A DNA stretch of 64,000 nt from JBBECJ01 sp963763325 (lineage in GTDB: Bacteria; Chloroflexota; Chloroflexia; Thermomicrobiales; CFX8), in NCBI GenBank assembly GCA_963763325.1, contig CAVXOL010000001.1, forward strand, positions 248,001 through 312,000. The letters are read 5' to 3'. Of the stretch, positions 38,464 through 49,673 are shown in pieces. Made by a program: the position numbers and the translations under genes. The notes under the pieces are model-generated. The model saw nothing but the letters and a program-made list of their open reading frames with translations, searched no databases and had not been told where the DNA came from. The stretch's first letter is position 1, and each line of letters begins with the position of its first letter.

Positions 38464-40372
38464 ATGAACAGATTCGATGAATTGATTACCGGAGACCGAC
38501 TGTCAATCCACGTCAGCCGACGAACGCTACTCCGCACCAGCTTCGCTCTGGGCGCGTCGTTCTCCGCAATGAGCTTACTGGCGGCCTGCGGGGGCGACGA
38601 CGATAACGACGATGAGCCCGAGGCAACGACGCCGGCAGGAAATGCAACGACGCCGGCAGGAAACGCAACTGCAACCTCCGGAGGTGGCGCGCAAACGACT
38701 CCGTCTGTCTCGGCTAACGCTAGCGCAACGGCGAGTTCCGATGAGCCAACGCCAACGACGGCCGCCGCAAGCGACATCGAACAGGGCGGGGAACTGATCT
38801 ACGCCTTGTCAACCGCATCGACACACTGGACCCGACGATCACGACCTTCTCCGATCCGTGACGCATGGCCGGCCACATGTTCGATCCGCTGGTCTGGCAG
38901 CCAGAACCGGGCGAATTCATCCCCGGCCTGGCGACAAGCTGGGAGGTCGAACGAGACGGCCGACGAGTACACCTTCACCCTGCGCGACGACGTGACGTTC
39001 CACGACGGCTCAGCACTGACCGCCGACGCGCTCAAGTTCACCTACGACCGCATCGTCGACCCGGAGACCAAGTCGCAGGTGGCCTTCTCGGCGCTCGGCC
39101 CGTACGCCGGCACCGAGGTGGTCGATCCGCAGACGGCGGTCATCAGGTTCAAGAAGCCCTACGCGCCGTTCCTGAACTCCGTCTCCAGCGTGCTGCTGGC
39201 CCCTCTGCCGCCGGCCGTCGTCGAAGAGCTCGGCTTCGACTTCGGCATCCAGCCGGTCGGCACCGGGCCGTTCATCTTCGACTCGTACCAGACGGACACC
39301 CAGGTGCGGATGGTCAAGAACCCGGACTACACTTGGGGCCCGAGCATGTTCGCCCATCAGGGGCCGGCCTACCTCGACGCGATCACCTGGCGGATCATCC
39401 CGGAAGGCGCGACCCGCCTGGCGGCGCTGCAATCCGGCGAGATCCACATCATGCAGAACGTGCCGACCCAGGACTACGCCACCGTCGAGGACAACGACGA
39501 TCTGGCAATCATCGACGCCGTCCTGCCCGGTTCCGGCTGGTCGATGATGAACAACGTCACCCGCGCCCCGAACGACGACCTCAACGTGCGCAAGGCGCTG
39601 CAGTACGGCGTCGACAAGGAGGGGCTGATCCAGGCCGTCTGGCAGGGACTCTATGAGGTGTCCCACAGCCCGCTGACCTCGGTCACCTTCGCCTACGACC
39701 CGGCGACCGAGCCGAGGTCTACAGCTACGACCCGGAGATGGCCGGGCAGCTGCTGGACGAGGCCGGCTGGGTGATGGGCGACGGGGATTTCCGGGAGAAG
39801 GACGGCGAGACGCTGACGATCGGGGCTGTACTATCCGCTCGGACAACCCGGACTTCGTCTCGCTGGCGACCTACATCCAGGCGCAGTACGCCGAGATCGG
39901 CATCGAGGTCGAGCTCAACGGCCTGGCCCAGGCCGGCTACTTCGACGCCGTGCGGGCGGGCGAGCACCACATGCAGTTCTGGTGGGGGCCGGCGACCGAC
40001 CCGGACGGGGTCTTCCGCGTCTTCTTCCACTCCTCCAACGCCGACGGCGGCACGAACCGCAACCGCTACATGGACCCGGAGATGGACGCGCTGATCGACG
40101 AGGCGGCCGGCACGACCGGCACCGCCGAGCGCGAGGCGCTCTACGTCGAACTGCAGCACAAGGCGCTCGACGAGGCGATCATGGTCTTCTTCTCCGAACC
40201 GAGCGAGGTCTACGCCTACCAGAAGGACGTGGTCATGGACCCAATGGTGACCTGGGCGGCGACCGTCCCGCTGTTCCACAACACCTGGCTGAAGAGTCCT
40301 GACAGGAGCACGGGCTGTTGCCGACTGCCCGTGCAACCGCCTCAGGCACGTCGGAACTGTCAGGGAGATTGA
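38464..40372 (+). CDS. ABC transporter substrate-binding protein, family 5 (peptide/opine type), frameshifted
   Basis: A lipoprotein with twin-arginine-like start: SRRTLLRTSFALGASFSAMS followed by the lipobox LLAACGG (Cys lipidation site). A low-complexity Thr/Ala/Gly linker has two tandem ATTPAGN units. The solute-binding family 5 domain follows: MAGHMFDPLVWQPEPGEF, YTFTLRDDVTFHDGSALTAD, FDFGIQPVGTGPFIFDSYQT, VRKALQYGVDKEGLIQAVWQ and HHMQFWWGPATDPDGVFRVF. Joins are needed near 38815, 38870, 38950, 39715 and 39830. The ligand could be a peptide, opine or other organic nutrient; it feeds the permeases downstream. Confidence 0.85.
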
Positions 40373-40411
40373 TGTCGCAGACAGGCAGGAGGGAACAGGA
40401 TCGCATCGGTC

Positions 40412-41344
40412 ATGTACCAGGTTCCTGCAACAGCGGCTGGCGCTGGCAGTGCCGACGATCCTGCTGACGTCGGTCGTCGTCTTCCTGATGCTGCACCTGA
40501 TCCCCGGCGACCCGGCCTCGATCTACGTCGGGGAGAACCAGGCCACGCCGGAGCGCCTGGAGGAGATCCGGCATCAGATGGGGCTGGACCGCCCGCTCTA
40601 CGTCCAGTACGCCGACTACATCTGGAGCGCGATGCAGGGCGACCTCGGCCGCTCGCTGCAGACCAACCGGCCGGTCACGACGATGATCCGCGAGCGGCTG
40701 CCGAACACGTTCAAGCTGGCCGCTCGCCGCGATGGTCATTGCCGTCGTCGCTCGGGGTCATCGCTGGGGTGGTGGCGGCGCTGAAGCACAACACCTGGCT
40801 GGACACCCTCTCGATGTCGGTGGCGCTGCTCGGCGTCTCGATGCCGATCTTCTGGCTGGCGTTGCTGCTGATCATGTTCTTCTCGGTGCGGCTGGGCTGG
40901 CTGCCGGCCACCAGCCAGCCGGGGTTCAAGGGGCTGATCCTGCCGGCTGTCTCGCTGGCGCTGCTCTCGGCGGCGACGCTGGCCCGGCTGGTGCGCTCCA
41001 GCGTGCTCGAGGTGCTCAGCCAGGACTACCTGACGACCGCGCGGGCCAAGGGGCTGCCGCCGCGTGCCGTCATCCTGCGCCACGCGCTGCGCAACGCGCT
41101 GATCCCGGTCATCACCGTGATCGGCCTGCAGTTCGGCAGCCCTGCTGAGCGGCGCGGTCATCACCGAGACGATCTTTGCCCGGCCCGGCCTGGGCAAGCT
41201 GGTGGTCGATTCGATCCAGAACAAGGACTTCCCGATGGTCCAGGGGGCCATCCTGGTGCTGGCCACGATCTACATCGTGATCAACCTGCTGGTCGATCTC
41301 TCCTACGCCCTCATCGACCCGCGCATTCGGCTGGACGGATCATG
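40412..41344 (+). CDS. ABC transporter permease, DppB/OppB type, frameshifted
   Basis: About 310 residues and six membrane helices. ALAVPTILLTSVVVFLMLHL opens the protein, then PGDPASIYVGENQATPERLE and LGRSLQTNRPVTTMIRERLP, all typical of DppB. The EAA-loop reads DYLTTARAKGLPPRAVILRH ALRNALIPV. The end is TETIFARPGLGKLVVDSIQN and IDPRIRLDGS. Joins are needed near 40420, 40730 and 41140. The gene lies 39 bp after the binding-protein gene and is followed by a second permease. No ATP-binding subunit is present in the cluster. Confidence 0.85.
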
Positions 41345-41502
41345 AGCGGGCCCGGATGCGCACAGGCCGGCAATCCCGCCGCAGGGGCGGACTCAAGGGT
41401 GTCCGCTCCGTCGGTCTCGGTCACACGGCGTTGGTTCTATGCGGGCGGGCGCACACCCGTCCGCCCCTGCGGCGGGGCCCAGCTCGCGTGAGGGGCTCCC
41501 CA

Positions 41503-42548
41503 TGGTTGACACCCTCTCCCGCGACCGCGCGAACACCGCTGCGCTGGAGCAGTTCCAGGGCAAGGCCGCGCGCAGTCTGTGGGGGGACGCGTTTGCGCGG
41601 CTTGCGGCGCAACCGGGGGGCGGTGGCTGGGGCGATCATCTTCCTGCTGATCGTGCTGATGGCGCTGACCGCGCCGGTGCTGGCCCAGCACGACCCGAAC
41701 AAGCTCAACGCGCGGGAGTCGCTGCGTGAGCCGGGGCGCGAGTACTGGATCGGCACCGACCAGTTCGGCCGCGACATCGTGACCCGCATCATCTACGGCG
41801 CGCGGGTCTCGCTGGTGATGGGCTTCGTCGCGGTGACGATCTCGGTGACGGGCGGGTCGCTGATCGGGCTGCTGGCCGGCTATTACCGGGGCTGGGTGGA
41901 CATGGTCGCCGGCCGGATGGTGGATGTGATGCTCGCCTTCCCCGGCATCCTGCTGGCGCTGGTCATCATCGCCATTCTCGGGCCGAACCTGAGCAGCGCG
42001 ATGATCGCGATCGGCATCTCGGCCATGCCGATCTTCATCCGGGTCGTGCGCGGCTCGGTGCTGAGCCTGCGCGGCAGCGAGTACATCGAGGCGGCGCGGG
42101 TGATCGGCGGCAGCGATACCCGCATCCTGCTCCGCCACATCCTGCCGAACGTGCTGGCCCCGATCATCGTGCTGGCCTCGCTCGGCATCCCGGCGGCGAT
42201 CATCTCCGGCGCGGCACTCGAGCTTTCTCGGCCTCGGCGTCCAGCCACCGACGGCCGACTGGGGCGAGATGCTCAGCAACGGCCGGGCCTACCTCAACAG
42301 CGGCCTGGTGGCTCTCGACCTTTCCCGGCCTGGCGATCATGATCCTGGTCATCAGGATCAACCTGCTCGGCGACGGTTTGCGCGACGCGCTCGACCCGAG
42401 GATGCGCTATGAGCAAGGATGGTCTCCTGAGATGATCCGCGCTGAATTGGCCAGCGAAACGGCGTGGACCGAGCAACGGTGCACTGCGCATGGATGCAAC
42501 GGCCGGATGGTCACTCCAAGGCCGTCCCTCGCGCTATCTCGGCGGTGA
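41503..42548 (+). CDS. ABC transporter permease, DppC/OppC type, frameshifted
   Basis: The start MVDTLSRDRANTAALEQFQG is followed, after a slip near 41620, by the DppC core: IFLLIVLMALTAPVLAQHDP, REYWIGTDQFGRDIVTRIIY, VSLVMGFVAVTISVTGGSLI and the loop EYIEAARVIGGSDTRILLRH ILPNVLAP. Further slips occur near 42220 and 42310 before NLLGDGLRDALDPRMR, the usual C-terminal end. The open frame runs on to 42548, so the true stop may be hidden by another indel near 42410. The 150 bp before the start hold no gene. Confidence 0.85.
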
Positions 42549-42645
42549 CCTGACGGAGTGCGTGGCACTGGGACCGGCCAGCTAGAGCGCCGTGGGAAAC
42601 GTGCAGCGGAGCAGTCACGAGCGGTGAGGGAAAGATGGATCACCG

Positions 42646-43734
42646 ATGAACGTCCACTCATCCTCCGGCGCGATCGGCGGGATGGCCGGGGCATATGGCG
42701 AAGAACGGCGAGGACGTGACCTTCGTCGACGCCTGGCGGCCGCACGTCGACGCGATGCAGGCGCGACGGCCTGCACATCGACGGTATCCTCGGGCCGCAC
42801 GCACCTGGTGCGCGCGCTGCACCCGGAGGAGCTGGACGAGCCGGTCGAACTGGCCTTCGTCGCCACCAAGTCGCACCACACCGAAGCGCCGTCGAACTGA
42901 TCCGCCCGCACCTGACGCCGGACGCGACGGTCGTCTCCCTCCAGAACGGCTTCAACGCCGAGCGGATCGCCGAGCTGATCGGGCCGGAGCGCGTCATCGG
43001 CACGGTGCCGGATTACACCGCCGCGCTGGTCGAGCCCGGCCTGCTGGAGTACACCGTCGTCGGCCCGGTCTACATCGGCGAACTGGACGGCGCGTCGACG
43101 CCGCGCCTGGAGGAGGTCCAGCGTCTGCTGTCGCTACCTGACGACGATCAAGGTCACGACCAACATCGTCGGCCGGATCTGGACCAAGCAGTGCTACATG
43201 TCGTGGATCGTGATGTCGGCGATGGTCGACGCGCCGATCGTCGATATCCTCCGGCCGGTCGAAACCGCATGCTGGGGGTGGCGGTCGTGCGCGAGACGCT
43301 GCCGATCGCTGAGACGTCCGGCGTGAGCTGGAGAGCGACGACTACTTCCAGCCCGAGCTGCTCGTCCGCCGCGACGCGGAAGCACGGCGGCAGCAGTCGG
43401 CGGTGATCCAGGGGCTGATCGACCACTTCGACCACCGCTCGAACGAGCCAGCAGGCCCGCGAAGGTACCAGTCGTCAAGCAGGGCAGCGGCATGTGGTGG
43501 GACATCGTCTACCGCAAGCGGCCGAGCGAGACGCGCTGGATCACCGGCGCGCTGGTCGATCGCGCGCAGGAGCACGGGCTGGCGGCCCCGCTCAACACGA
43601 AGATGGCCGAGATGGTCTACGAGATCGAACGGGGCGAACGGCCGCTGGGCTGGCAGAACCTCGACGAACTGGCGGCGCTGGCGGCGGAACTCGACGAGCC
43701 GCTGGGGCTGGACGGGAACGGGGACGACGCATGA
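42646..43734 (+). CDS. Ketopantoate reductase-like (ApbA/PanE family) dehydrogenase, frameshifted
   Basis: A protein of about 350 residues. The N-terminal Rossmann segment is SGAIGGMAGAY, then MAKNGEDVTFVDAWRPHVDA. ELAFVATKSHHTEA and VVSLQNGFNAERIAELIGPE are the strands and loop with the conserved Lys and Asn of ApbA. VGRIWTKQCYMSWIVMSAMV gives the C-terminal domain, ending in a second conserved lobe (NTKMAEMVYEIERGERPLGW). Joins are needed near 42705, 42775, 42885, 43130 and 43300. The family reduces ketopantoate and other 2-oxo acids with NADPH. The position in a catabolic locus suggests a different oxo-acid. Its stop overlaps the next start (ATGA). Confidence 0.75.
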
Positions 43735-45008
43735 CGGACACGTAGCAACAACTGACACTCTTGCGCGGCGCGACGCTGATCGACGGGACCGGTGCCGAGC
43801 CGCTGGCCGACAGCGCCGTGCTGATCGAGGGCGAGCGCATCACGTGGTCGGTCCTGCGGCGGCAGCCGTCGTGCCGCCGGGAACGGTCGAGATCGATCTG
43901 CGCGGCAAGACGATCATGCCGGGCCTGATCGACTGCCACGACCACCTGGTGCACACCGGCTTCGACCTGATGCAGCGCGCCCGGCGCCCCGCTGAGCCTG
44001 ACGATGATGCAAGATCGCCGACAACCTGCGGGTCACGCTCGAGGCCGGGCATCACGACGGTCCGCGATGCCGGCGGGCTGGATGTCGGCTTCAAGATGGC
44101 GGTCGAGGAAGGGATGATCCCCGGTCCGCGGCTGGTGCTCGGACTCTGACGATCCTCTCGCGCACCGGCGGCATCGACGACCCACGCCTGCGCTCCGGCA
44201 ACGGTTTGGGGTTCATGGAACTGCCGGGGCTGCCCTCGCCGGTCTGCGACGGCGTCGAGGAGTGCCGCCGGGGCGTCCGCGAGGTCATCCATGCCGGCGC
44301 GGACTGGGTCAAGTGCGCCAGCACCGGCGGCGTCAGCTCGCCAGACGCTCGGGCCGGTCGACGCGGCGCTGACCTATGACGAACTGAAGGTGATCGCCGA
44401 CGAGGCGCACATGCGCGACAAGCGCGTCTTCGTGCATGCCTACGGCGGGCAGGGTCTGGTCGACGCGGTCGCCGCCGGGATCGACTGGATCGAGCATGGC
44501 GCCTACCTCTGTCGCCACCCGGAGACGCTGGCGCGGATGGCCGAGCGAGGGCATCTGGCTCGTGCCGACCTTCATGGTGATCAAGCTCCACCGCGAACGC
44601 GGCACGCCCTGGGCGCAGCGCAAGGCGACCGAGATGCGCGACGACCACCGCCGGACGCTGGAGCAGGCGATGCCGGCCGGGATCCCGATCGCGATGGGGA
44701 CCGACGCCGGTGGCTACGGCCACGGCCACAACGCTGTCGAGCTGGCGCTGCTGGTCGAGAACGGCATGACGCCGATGCAGGCGATCGTCGCCAGCACCAG
44801 CGACGCCGCGCGATTGCTGGAGATGGACGCCGAGCATCGGGACGGTCGAGGCCGGCAAGTACGCCGATCTGCTCGTCATCGACGGCGACCCGCTCGCGGA
44901 CATCACCATCCTCGACCGCCGGAGCGCATCCAACTGGTGATGAAGGGCGGCGAGACCTACCGCAACGACCTGTCAACGACCCCGGCGCCTGTGCCGGCCA
45001 GCGTATAG
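43731..45008 (+). CDS. Amidohydrolase (imidazolonepropionase-like), frameshifted, early stop
   Basis: About 420 residues. After MTDT an in-frame TAG (43743) interrupts what would read QQLTLLRGATLIDGTGAEPL; one base change from CAG explains it. Then MPGLIDCHDHLVHTGFDLMQ (metal-binding His pair), LEAGITTVRDAGGLDVGFKM, HAYGGQGLVDAVAAGIDWIE HGAYL (metal His), IPIAMGTDAGGYGHGHNAVE (metal Asp) and an end with GKYADLLVIDGDPLADITI. These are subtype-III amidohydrolase landmarks: C-N bond hydrolysis of cyclic amides or dipeptide-like substrates. Joins are needed near 43850, 43985, 44040, 44150, 44340, 44560 and 44840. The ATGA overlap links it to the upstream reductase. Confidence 0.8.
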
Positions 45009-45027
45009 ATGAAGAGGGTAACCGTCG

Positions 45028-45892
45028 ATGAGTTCATCAGCAGCAGTCCCAGGCGTCGCGATCGTGACTGGCGCGGCGACCGGCATCGGCCGCGCGATCG
45101 CCGAGGAATTCCTGCGCCGTGGCGATGCGGTCGCGATCGCTGATATCAACGTCGGTTCCGCGGAACAGACCGCAAACGAACTCAGCGCTCTGGGCCGCTG
45201 TGTCGCGATCGAGACCGATGTGTCACATGAGGACATCGGTCGTTGAGATGGTCCGTCGCACCCGCGATGCGTTCGGCGGCATTGAACTACCTGGTCAACA
45301 GCGCCGGCATCCATCTGCACAAGCTCGTCGTTGATACCGAACTGGCTGAGTGGGAACGGCAGATGGACGTCCAGCTGACCGGGCCGTTCCTGACCTGTCG
45401 CGAGGTCGCCCGTGACATGCTGGCGCACACGACGCGACGGGCGCGATCGTCAACATCGTCTCGGTTGCGGCCCGGATGGGTCGCGTCAAGGGGTCGGCGC
45501 ACAGCGCCTCGAAGGCTGGCCTGATGATGTTGACCCAGACGCTGGCGATGGAGCTTGGTCGGCCACGGCATCCGCGGTCAACGCGATCGCGCCGGGGCTG
45601 ATCGACACCGAATCGCAGACGGGCCGAAGAGGTGATCTCGTCCGATCTACAAGAGGCCTACATCAAGGAGATCCCGCTCGGCCGCCTGGGTGAACCAAGC
45701 GAGATCGCCGACGCGGCCATGTTCCTCTGCTCCGACAAGGCCCGCTGGATCACCGGCCACACCCTGTTCGTCGACGGCGGCTTCATGTCCGGCAACCTCT
45801 CGCTGCAGGGCAATCAGTCGATTTCTTCGCCGAAATTCCTGATCACCAGAAGCAATCGTCCTAACAGTGCGTGGTCGTTATCCGACTACTGA
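45028..45892 (+). CDS. Short-chain dehydrogenase/reductase, second copy, frameshifted, His at Tyr position
   Basis: The cofactor motif is VAIVTGAATGIGRAIAEEFL, then AIADINVGSAEQTANEL and YLVNSAGIHLHKLVVD. The active site reads IVNIVSVAARMGRVKGSAHS ASKAGLMM: as in the first SDR, the residue 13 after the Ser is His (HSASK). IRVNAIAPGLIDTESQT and FVDGGFMSGNLSLQGN complete it. Joins are needed near 45240, 45285, 45435, 45565, and 45615. It closes the catabolic locus, 19 bp after the amidohydrolase. The C-terminal extension after GNLSLQGNQ may be chance reading past the true stop. Confidence 0.75.
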
Positions 45893-46210
45893 CATGTAGT
45901 GGGAGTCTGGTCCGAAGTGCCGCTTGAGTCGATCCAGGAAATAGCCGAGGCGTGCGTCACGGACAGCCGTGGCGCATCGGTCTGAGGAAGGCGAACTCGA
46001 CTGGATTTCGCCTGAGCGCCAGTGTATTGCGGCCAAGGGGGCTTCTACGCAACGCCTCGTGGAACACGACACAGCTCCTCTGTACGAGACGCCTGCCTTG
46101 CGACGATGGTCCGCTGTCGCTATGCTGCCCGCATCGCGTTGCACCATTGGTGTGCAGAACGCCGAGCGCGCATTCAACGCACTCGAGCAACGGACGGGTG
46201 CATTCGATCA
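45893..46210. other. Intergenic, no gene seen
   Basis: No frame has a start signal or motif. A minus-strand frame near 45900-45960 (RDARLGYFLDRLKRHFGPDS) looks protein-like but cannot be assigned. The promoter of the TIR gene should be at the right end. Confidence 0.35.
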
Positions 46211-49200
46211 TGGCACAGCAGCCGCAGATCTTCATCTCCTACCAGCGCGCGGACGGTGATGTCGCCCAGACCGTGCGCGAGCACCTGGTCGCGCACGGTC
46301 TGCGAACGTGGATGGACCGCTACGACATCCCGGTTGGCGCGTACTGGCCCGACGAGATCGACAAGGGACTCGCCAGCACGGACATCGTAGTTGGAATCCT
46401 CTCTCCTAACGCGGTCGAGAGCCGCAACGTCAAGAACGAGTGGGACTGGGCCATCGCCAATGAGCGTCCGCTGATCCTCATCCAGATCGCGCCGTGTGTC
46501 ATCCCGCATCGCTACGTGTCGATCAACTACATCGATGCCACGCGCGACCCGGACAGCGCGTTGCAGCAGCTCACGGCGGTTCTTGGTGGGCGAGGATCGA
46601 TCGTCACGCTGCCGTTGGCTGGGACGAGTGTCCCGGTCCACACCCGGTCGCATATCCTCTCGCCCCGCGTCGTGGAACCTGTGGAACCGTGGAACCGGTG
46701 GAGCCTATGGAGCCGGTCGCCGGGTCGCCGCAACCAGACCCGTTCGTCGGTCGTGAGCACGAGCTGGCCGGGATAACCACCATGCTCGACAGCGCGCTCG
46801 AGGGCCAAGGCCAACTCCTGCTCCTGGCTGGGGAGCCTGGCATCGGCAAGACCCGGCTGGCCGAAGAACTGGCCACATTGGCCGCCGCGCGTGGGGCGCG
46901 CGTGTTCTGGGGCCACTGCGTTGAGTGGGAGGGCGCGCCGGCGTTCTGGCCGTGGGTCGAACTGCTGCGTGCCTACGTCGAGGCGACCGACCCGGCCGAG
47001 GTCCGCTCACAGCTGGGTGGGGGCGCAGCGTTCGTCGCTCAGATCGTTCCGGAGATCGCGAGCGTGCTCGGCAACGTGCCGACGCTGCCGGCAATGAATG
47101 CCGAGCAGGCGCGCTTCCGATTGTTCGACGCTGTCGCGCGCTTCCTGCAGGCCGCCGCTGCACGCCACCCGCTCATGCTGGTCCTCGACGACCTGCACTG
47201 GGCCGACGAGGCATCACTGCTGCTGCTCGAACTGGTCGCGCGCGAACTCAGACGCGTGCCACTGCTGCTGGTCGCCACCTACCGCGACATCGAGGTGCGC
47301 CGCGACCATCCGCTCGCACACACCCTTGGCTCGATGGCACGCTCGGTTGAGCCGCGCCGCGTCAAGCTGGAGGGGATCTCGCGACCGAGCGTTGGCGAGT
47401 ACATCACGGTCACGACCGGGATCGAGCCGTCCGCGCAACTGGTCGAGATCATCCATGACGGCACGGAAGGCAACCCGTTCTTCGTGGTCGAGGTGGTCCG
47501 GCTGCTGGCGTCCGAGGGTCAGCTGGACCGGGACGCTGGCGAGGAGACGATCCGGCTGCGTGTCCCGGAGAGCGTGCGTGAGGTCGTCGAGCGACGCCTG
47601 AGCCTGCTCGGAGAGTTGAGCAACGAGCTGCTCTCGATCGCCGCCGTCATCGGGCGCGACTTCAGCCTGCGCGTGCTGCAGCAGGTGAGTGGTCGCGACA
47701 CCGACGACGTGCTCGACGCGCTGGAGGACTGCATCGAGGCGCGGCTGGTCGACGAGCGGGCGGGCATCGGTCAGTACCGCTTCAGCCATGCGCTCGTTCG
47801 CGAAACGCTCTATGCGCAACTGCGCACGTCCAGACGCGTCCGACTGCACGGCCACGTCGGCGAGTCGTTGGAGCGCGCCTACGCCGCCGATCTGGCGACA
47901 CATGCCAGCGAGTTGGCCTACCACTTCGCGGCGGCCACCACCGCTGGCTACACCACCCAGGCCATGACCTACGCGACCCTGGCGGCCGAGCGCGCCCTGG
48001 CGCAGTGCGCCTGGGAGGCGGCGATCCAGCAGTATCAGCTCGCGTTGCAGCTGCTGGAGCAGCTGGAGCAGCCGGAACCCAGACAACAGATCGAGCTGCT
48101 GCTGCAGCTCGGCGAGGCGCAGAACCGGATCGCAGCCGGGCGACAACGGACCGGCATGATGGCGCTCGGCGCCGGCGGCTCACCGTCGGGCTTGACGACG
48201 TTTCAACGCGCGGCGGTGCTTGCGCGTGCAGCCGGTACCCCGGAGCAGCTGGCGCGCGCCGCGCTCGGCGTGGCTGGTTTCAACCCGTTCCCACAGCAAG
48301 GTGGCATGGACGGGCTGCAGCTGCTCGAGGAGGCGCTCGATCGACTCCCACCGGACGACAGCCCGCTGCGCGTTCGGCTGCTGGCGCGGCTTGGGGTCGA
48401 TACCTACATGCAGGCTGTCAACCAGCACGAACCTGACGCTGACCGACGACCTGGCAGCACGGATCCGGTCAGACAGCTCCAGCGCGATCACGATCGCGCG
48501 GCAACTCGCTGACCCGGCGTCCCTCGCCTATGCTCTGGCGATGCGTGCGCTGCAGGACCGGCTGCAATCGCCCGAGGACCGACTCGCGGATGCCGAGGAA
48601 GCGGTCGAGGCGGGATCGGTTGGTAGAGATCTGATCAGCGTCGCCTGGGCGCTGCGGAGCAAGCATCAGGCGCTGTCGGCACTGGGAGACATCGTGGCGC
48701 TTCGAGCGACGCTGGAGCAGCTCGCGCGAGTGGCCGACGAGATCCACCTGCCGTACTTCCAGTGGAAGGTCGCCTGTGCGCGTGCCGACGACGCATTGCT
48801 TGCCGGCCGTCTCGCCGACGCCGAGCAGTTCCTGGATCAGGCTGACGCGATCCAGCCCGTGTCCGAATCAGGCAACTCGCAGCGCGCCGCGCTGTACCGA
48901 GAGTTGGACCGCGCGCTGGACGCGCGGGTATTGATCGAGCAGATTGACACCAAGCGCGAGATCATGACGCACCTCTACTGGCTGCGCACCCGGCTTGACA
49001 CGGGCACGCACGACATCGCGCTCGACAGCCTCGAACTCCTGCGTTCCATGCACGACCAGGTGGAAGGACGGGACTATGGGGTGCGCGCACTGGCGCTGCT
49101 GGCCGAGCTGTACCACGCCGTCGGCTCGAGCACGCACGCGCAGGCACTCTACGACGTGCTGGCGCCGTTCGCTGGCGAGAACGTCCCGCAAGACAGCAGC

Positions 49201-49512
49201 GATTCGGGTGGCTGCGCGTCGTACTACCTCGGGCTGCTCGCGACGACACTGGAGCGCTGGGACGACGCTGAACAGCACTTCGCGACGGCGCTGGAGCGCA
49301 ACGAGCGCTGGGGGTTCCGCCTGTACGTGGTTCACACGTTGGCTGGCTGGGCCGACATGTTGGCGCGGCGCGCGCGGCCTGGCGACCGCTACCACGCGCT
49401 GGAACTGCTCGACCGCGCGCGGTTACTGGCGACCGAGATCGGCGCCGTCCGGCTGGAGCGGCTGGCCACGACACAGCGCACCACCCTCCTGCAGCACCAG
49501 CCGGGGCATTGA
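46211..49512 (+). CDS. TIR-AAA(16)-TPR signalling protein, two frameshifts
   Basis: About 1,100 residues in all. TIR domain at about 1-140: PQIFISYQRADGDVAQTVRE, LRTWMDRYDIPVGAYWPDEI DKGL. Then a linker of EPVEP repeats (46672-46715) where the frame slips by one base. The ATPase follows: PDPFVGREHELAGITTML, P-loop LAGEPGIGKTRLAEELATL, Walker B LMLVLDDLHWADEASLLLLE and LLVATYRDIE, as in AAA16/MalT-type STAND proteins. The remainder is TPR helices. A second slip lies near 48425. TIR domains in such proteins may cleave NAD+ on activation, which makes a defence role plausible; this is inference. There is no effector gene adjacent. Confidence 0.8.
46672..46715 (+). repeat. 9-bp repeats encoding EPV/EPM linker, with an 8-bp unit
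   Basis: Five units of GTGGAACCT-type sequence lie in a row: 46672-46680, 46681-46688, 46689-46697, 46698-46706 and 46707-46715. All are 9 bases except the second, which is 8. That one-base shortage is the precise cause of the frameshift between the TIR and ATPase parts. Confidence 0.85.
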
Positions 49513-49617
49513 GCGCTACGTGCATTCCAGATGTCGTGCGCTTCTGGAATCGGCCATAAGACGGCTTATCCGCACCGCAACATACCCTCACATCACTGGG
49601 CTGGCCAGAGGCACGAG

Positions 49618-49648
49618 GAACGGGGACCGGCTGTCCGGTCCCCCGTTC
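49618..49648. terminator. Bidirectional hairpin terminator
   Basis: GAACGGGGACCGG at 49618-49630 pairs with CCGGTCCCCCGTTC at 49635-49648 across a CTGT loop, with one extra C. It stands between the convergent TIR gene and the secreted PxKF gene. Confidence 0.75.
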
Positions 49649-49673
49649 TGTATGTTCCTTCGGAACAGAGTCC

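Noticed and set aside
38464..45892. Programmed frameshifting as an explanation for the catabolic locus
   Set aside because: Too many joins in both directions without slippery sites; base errors are more likely.
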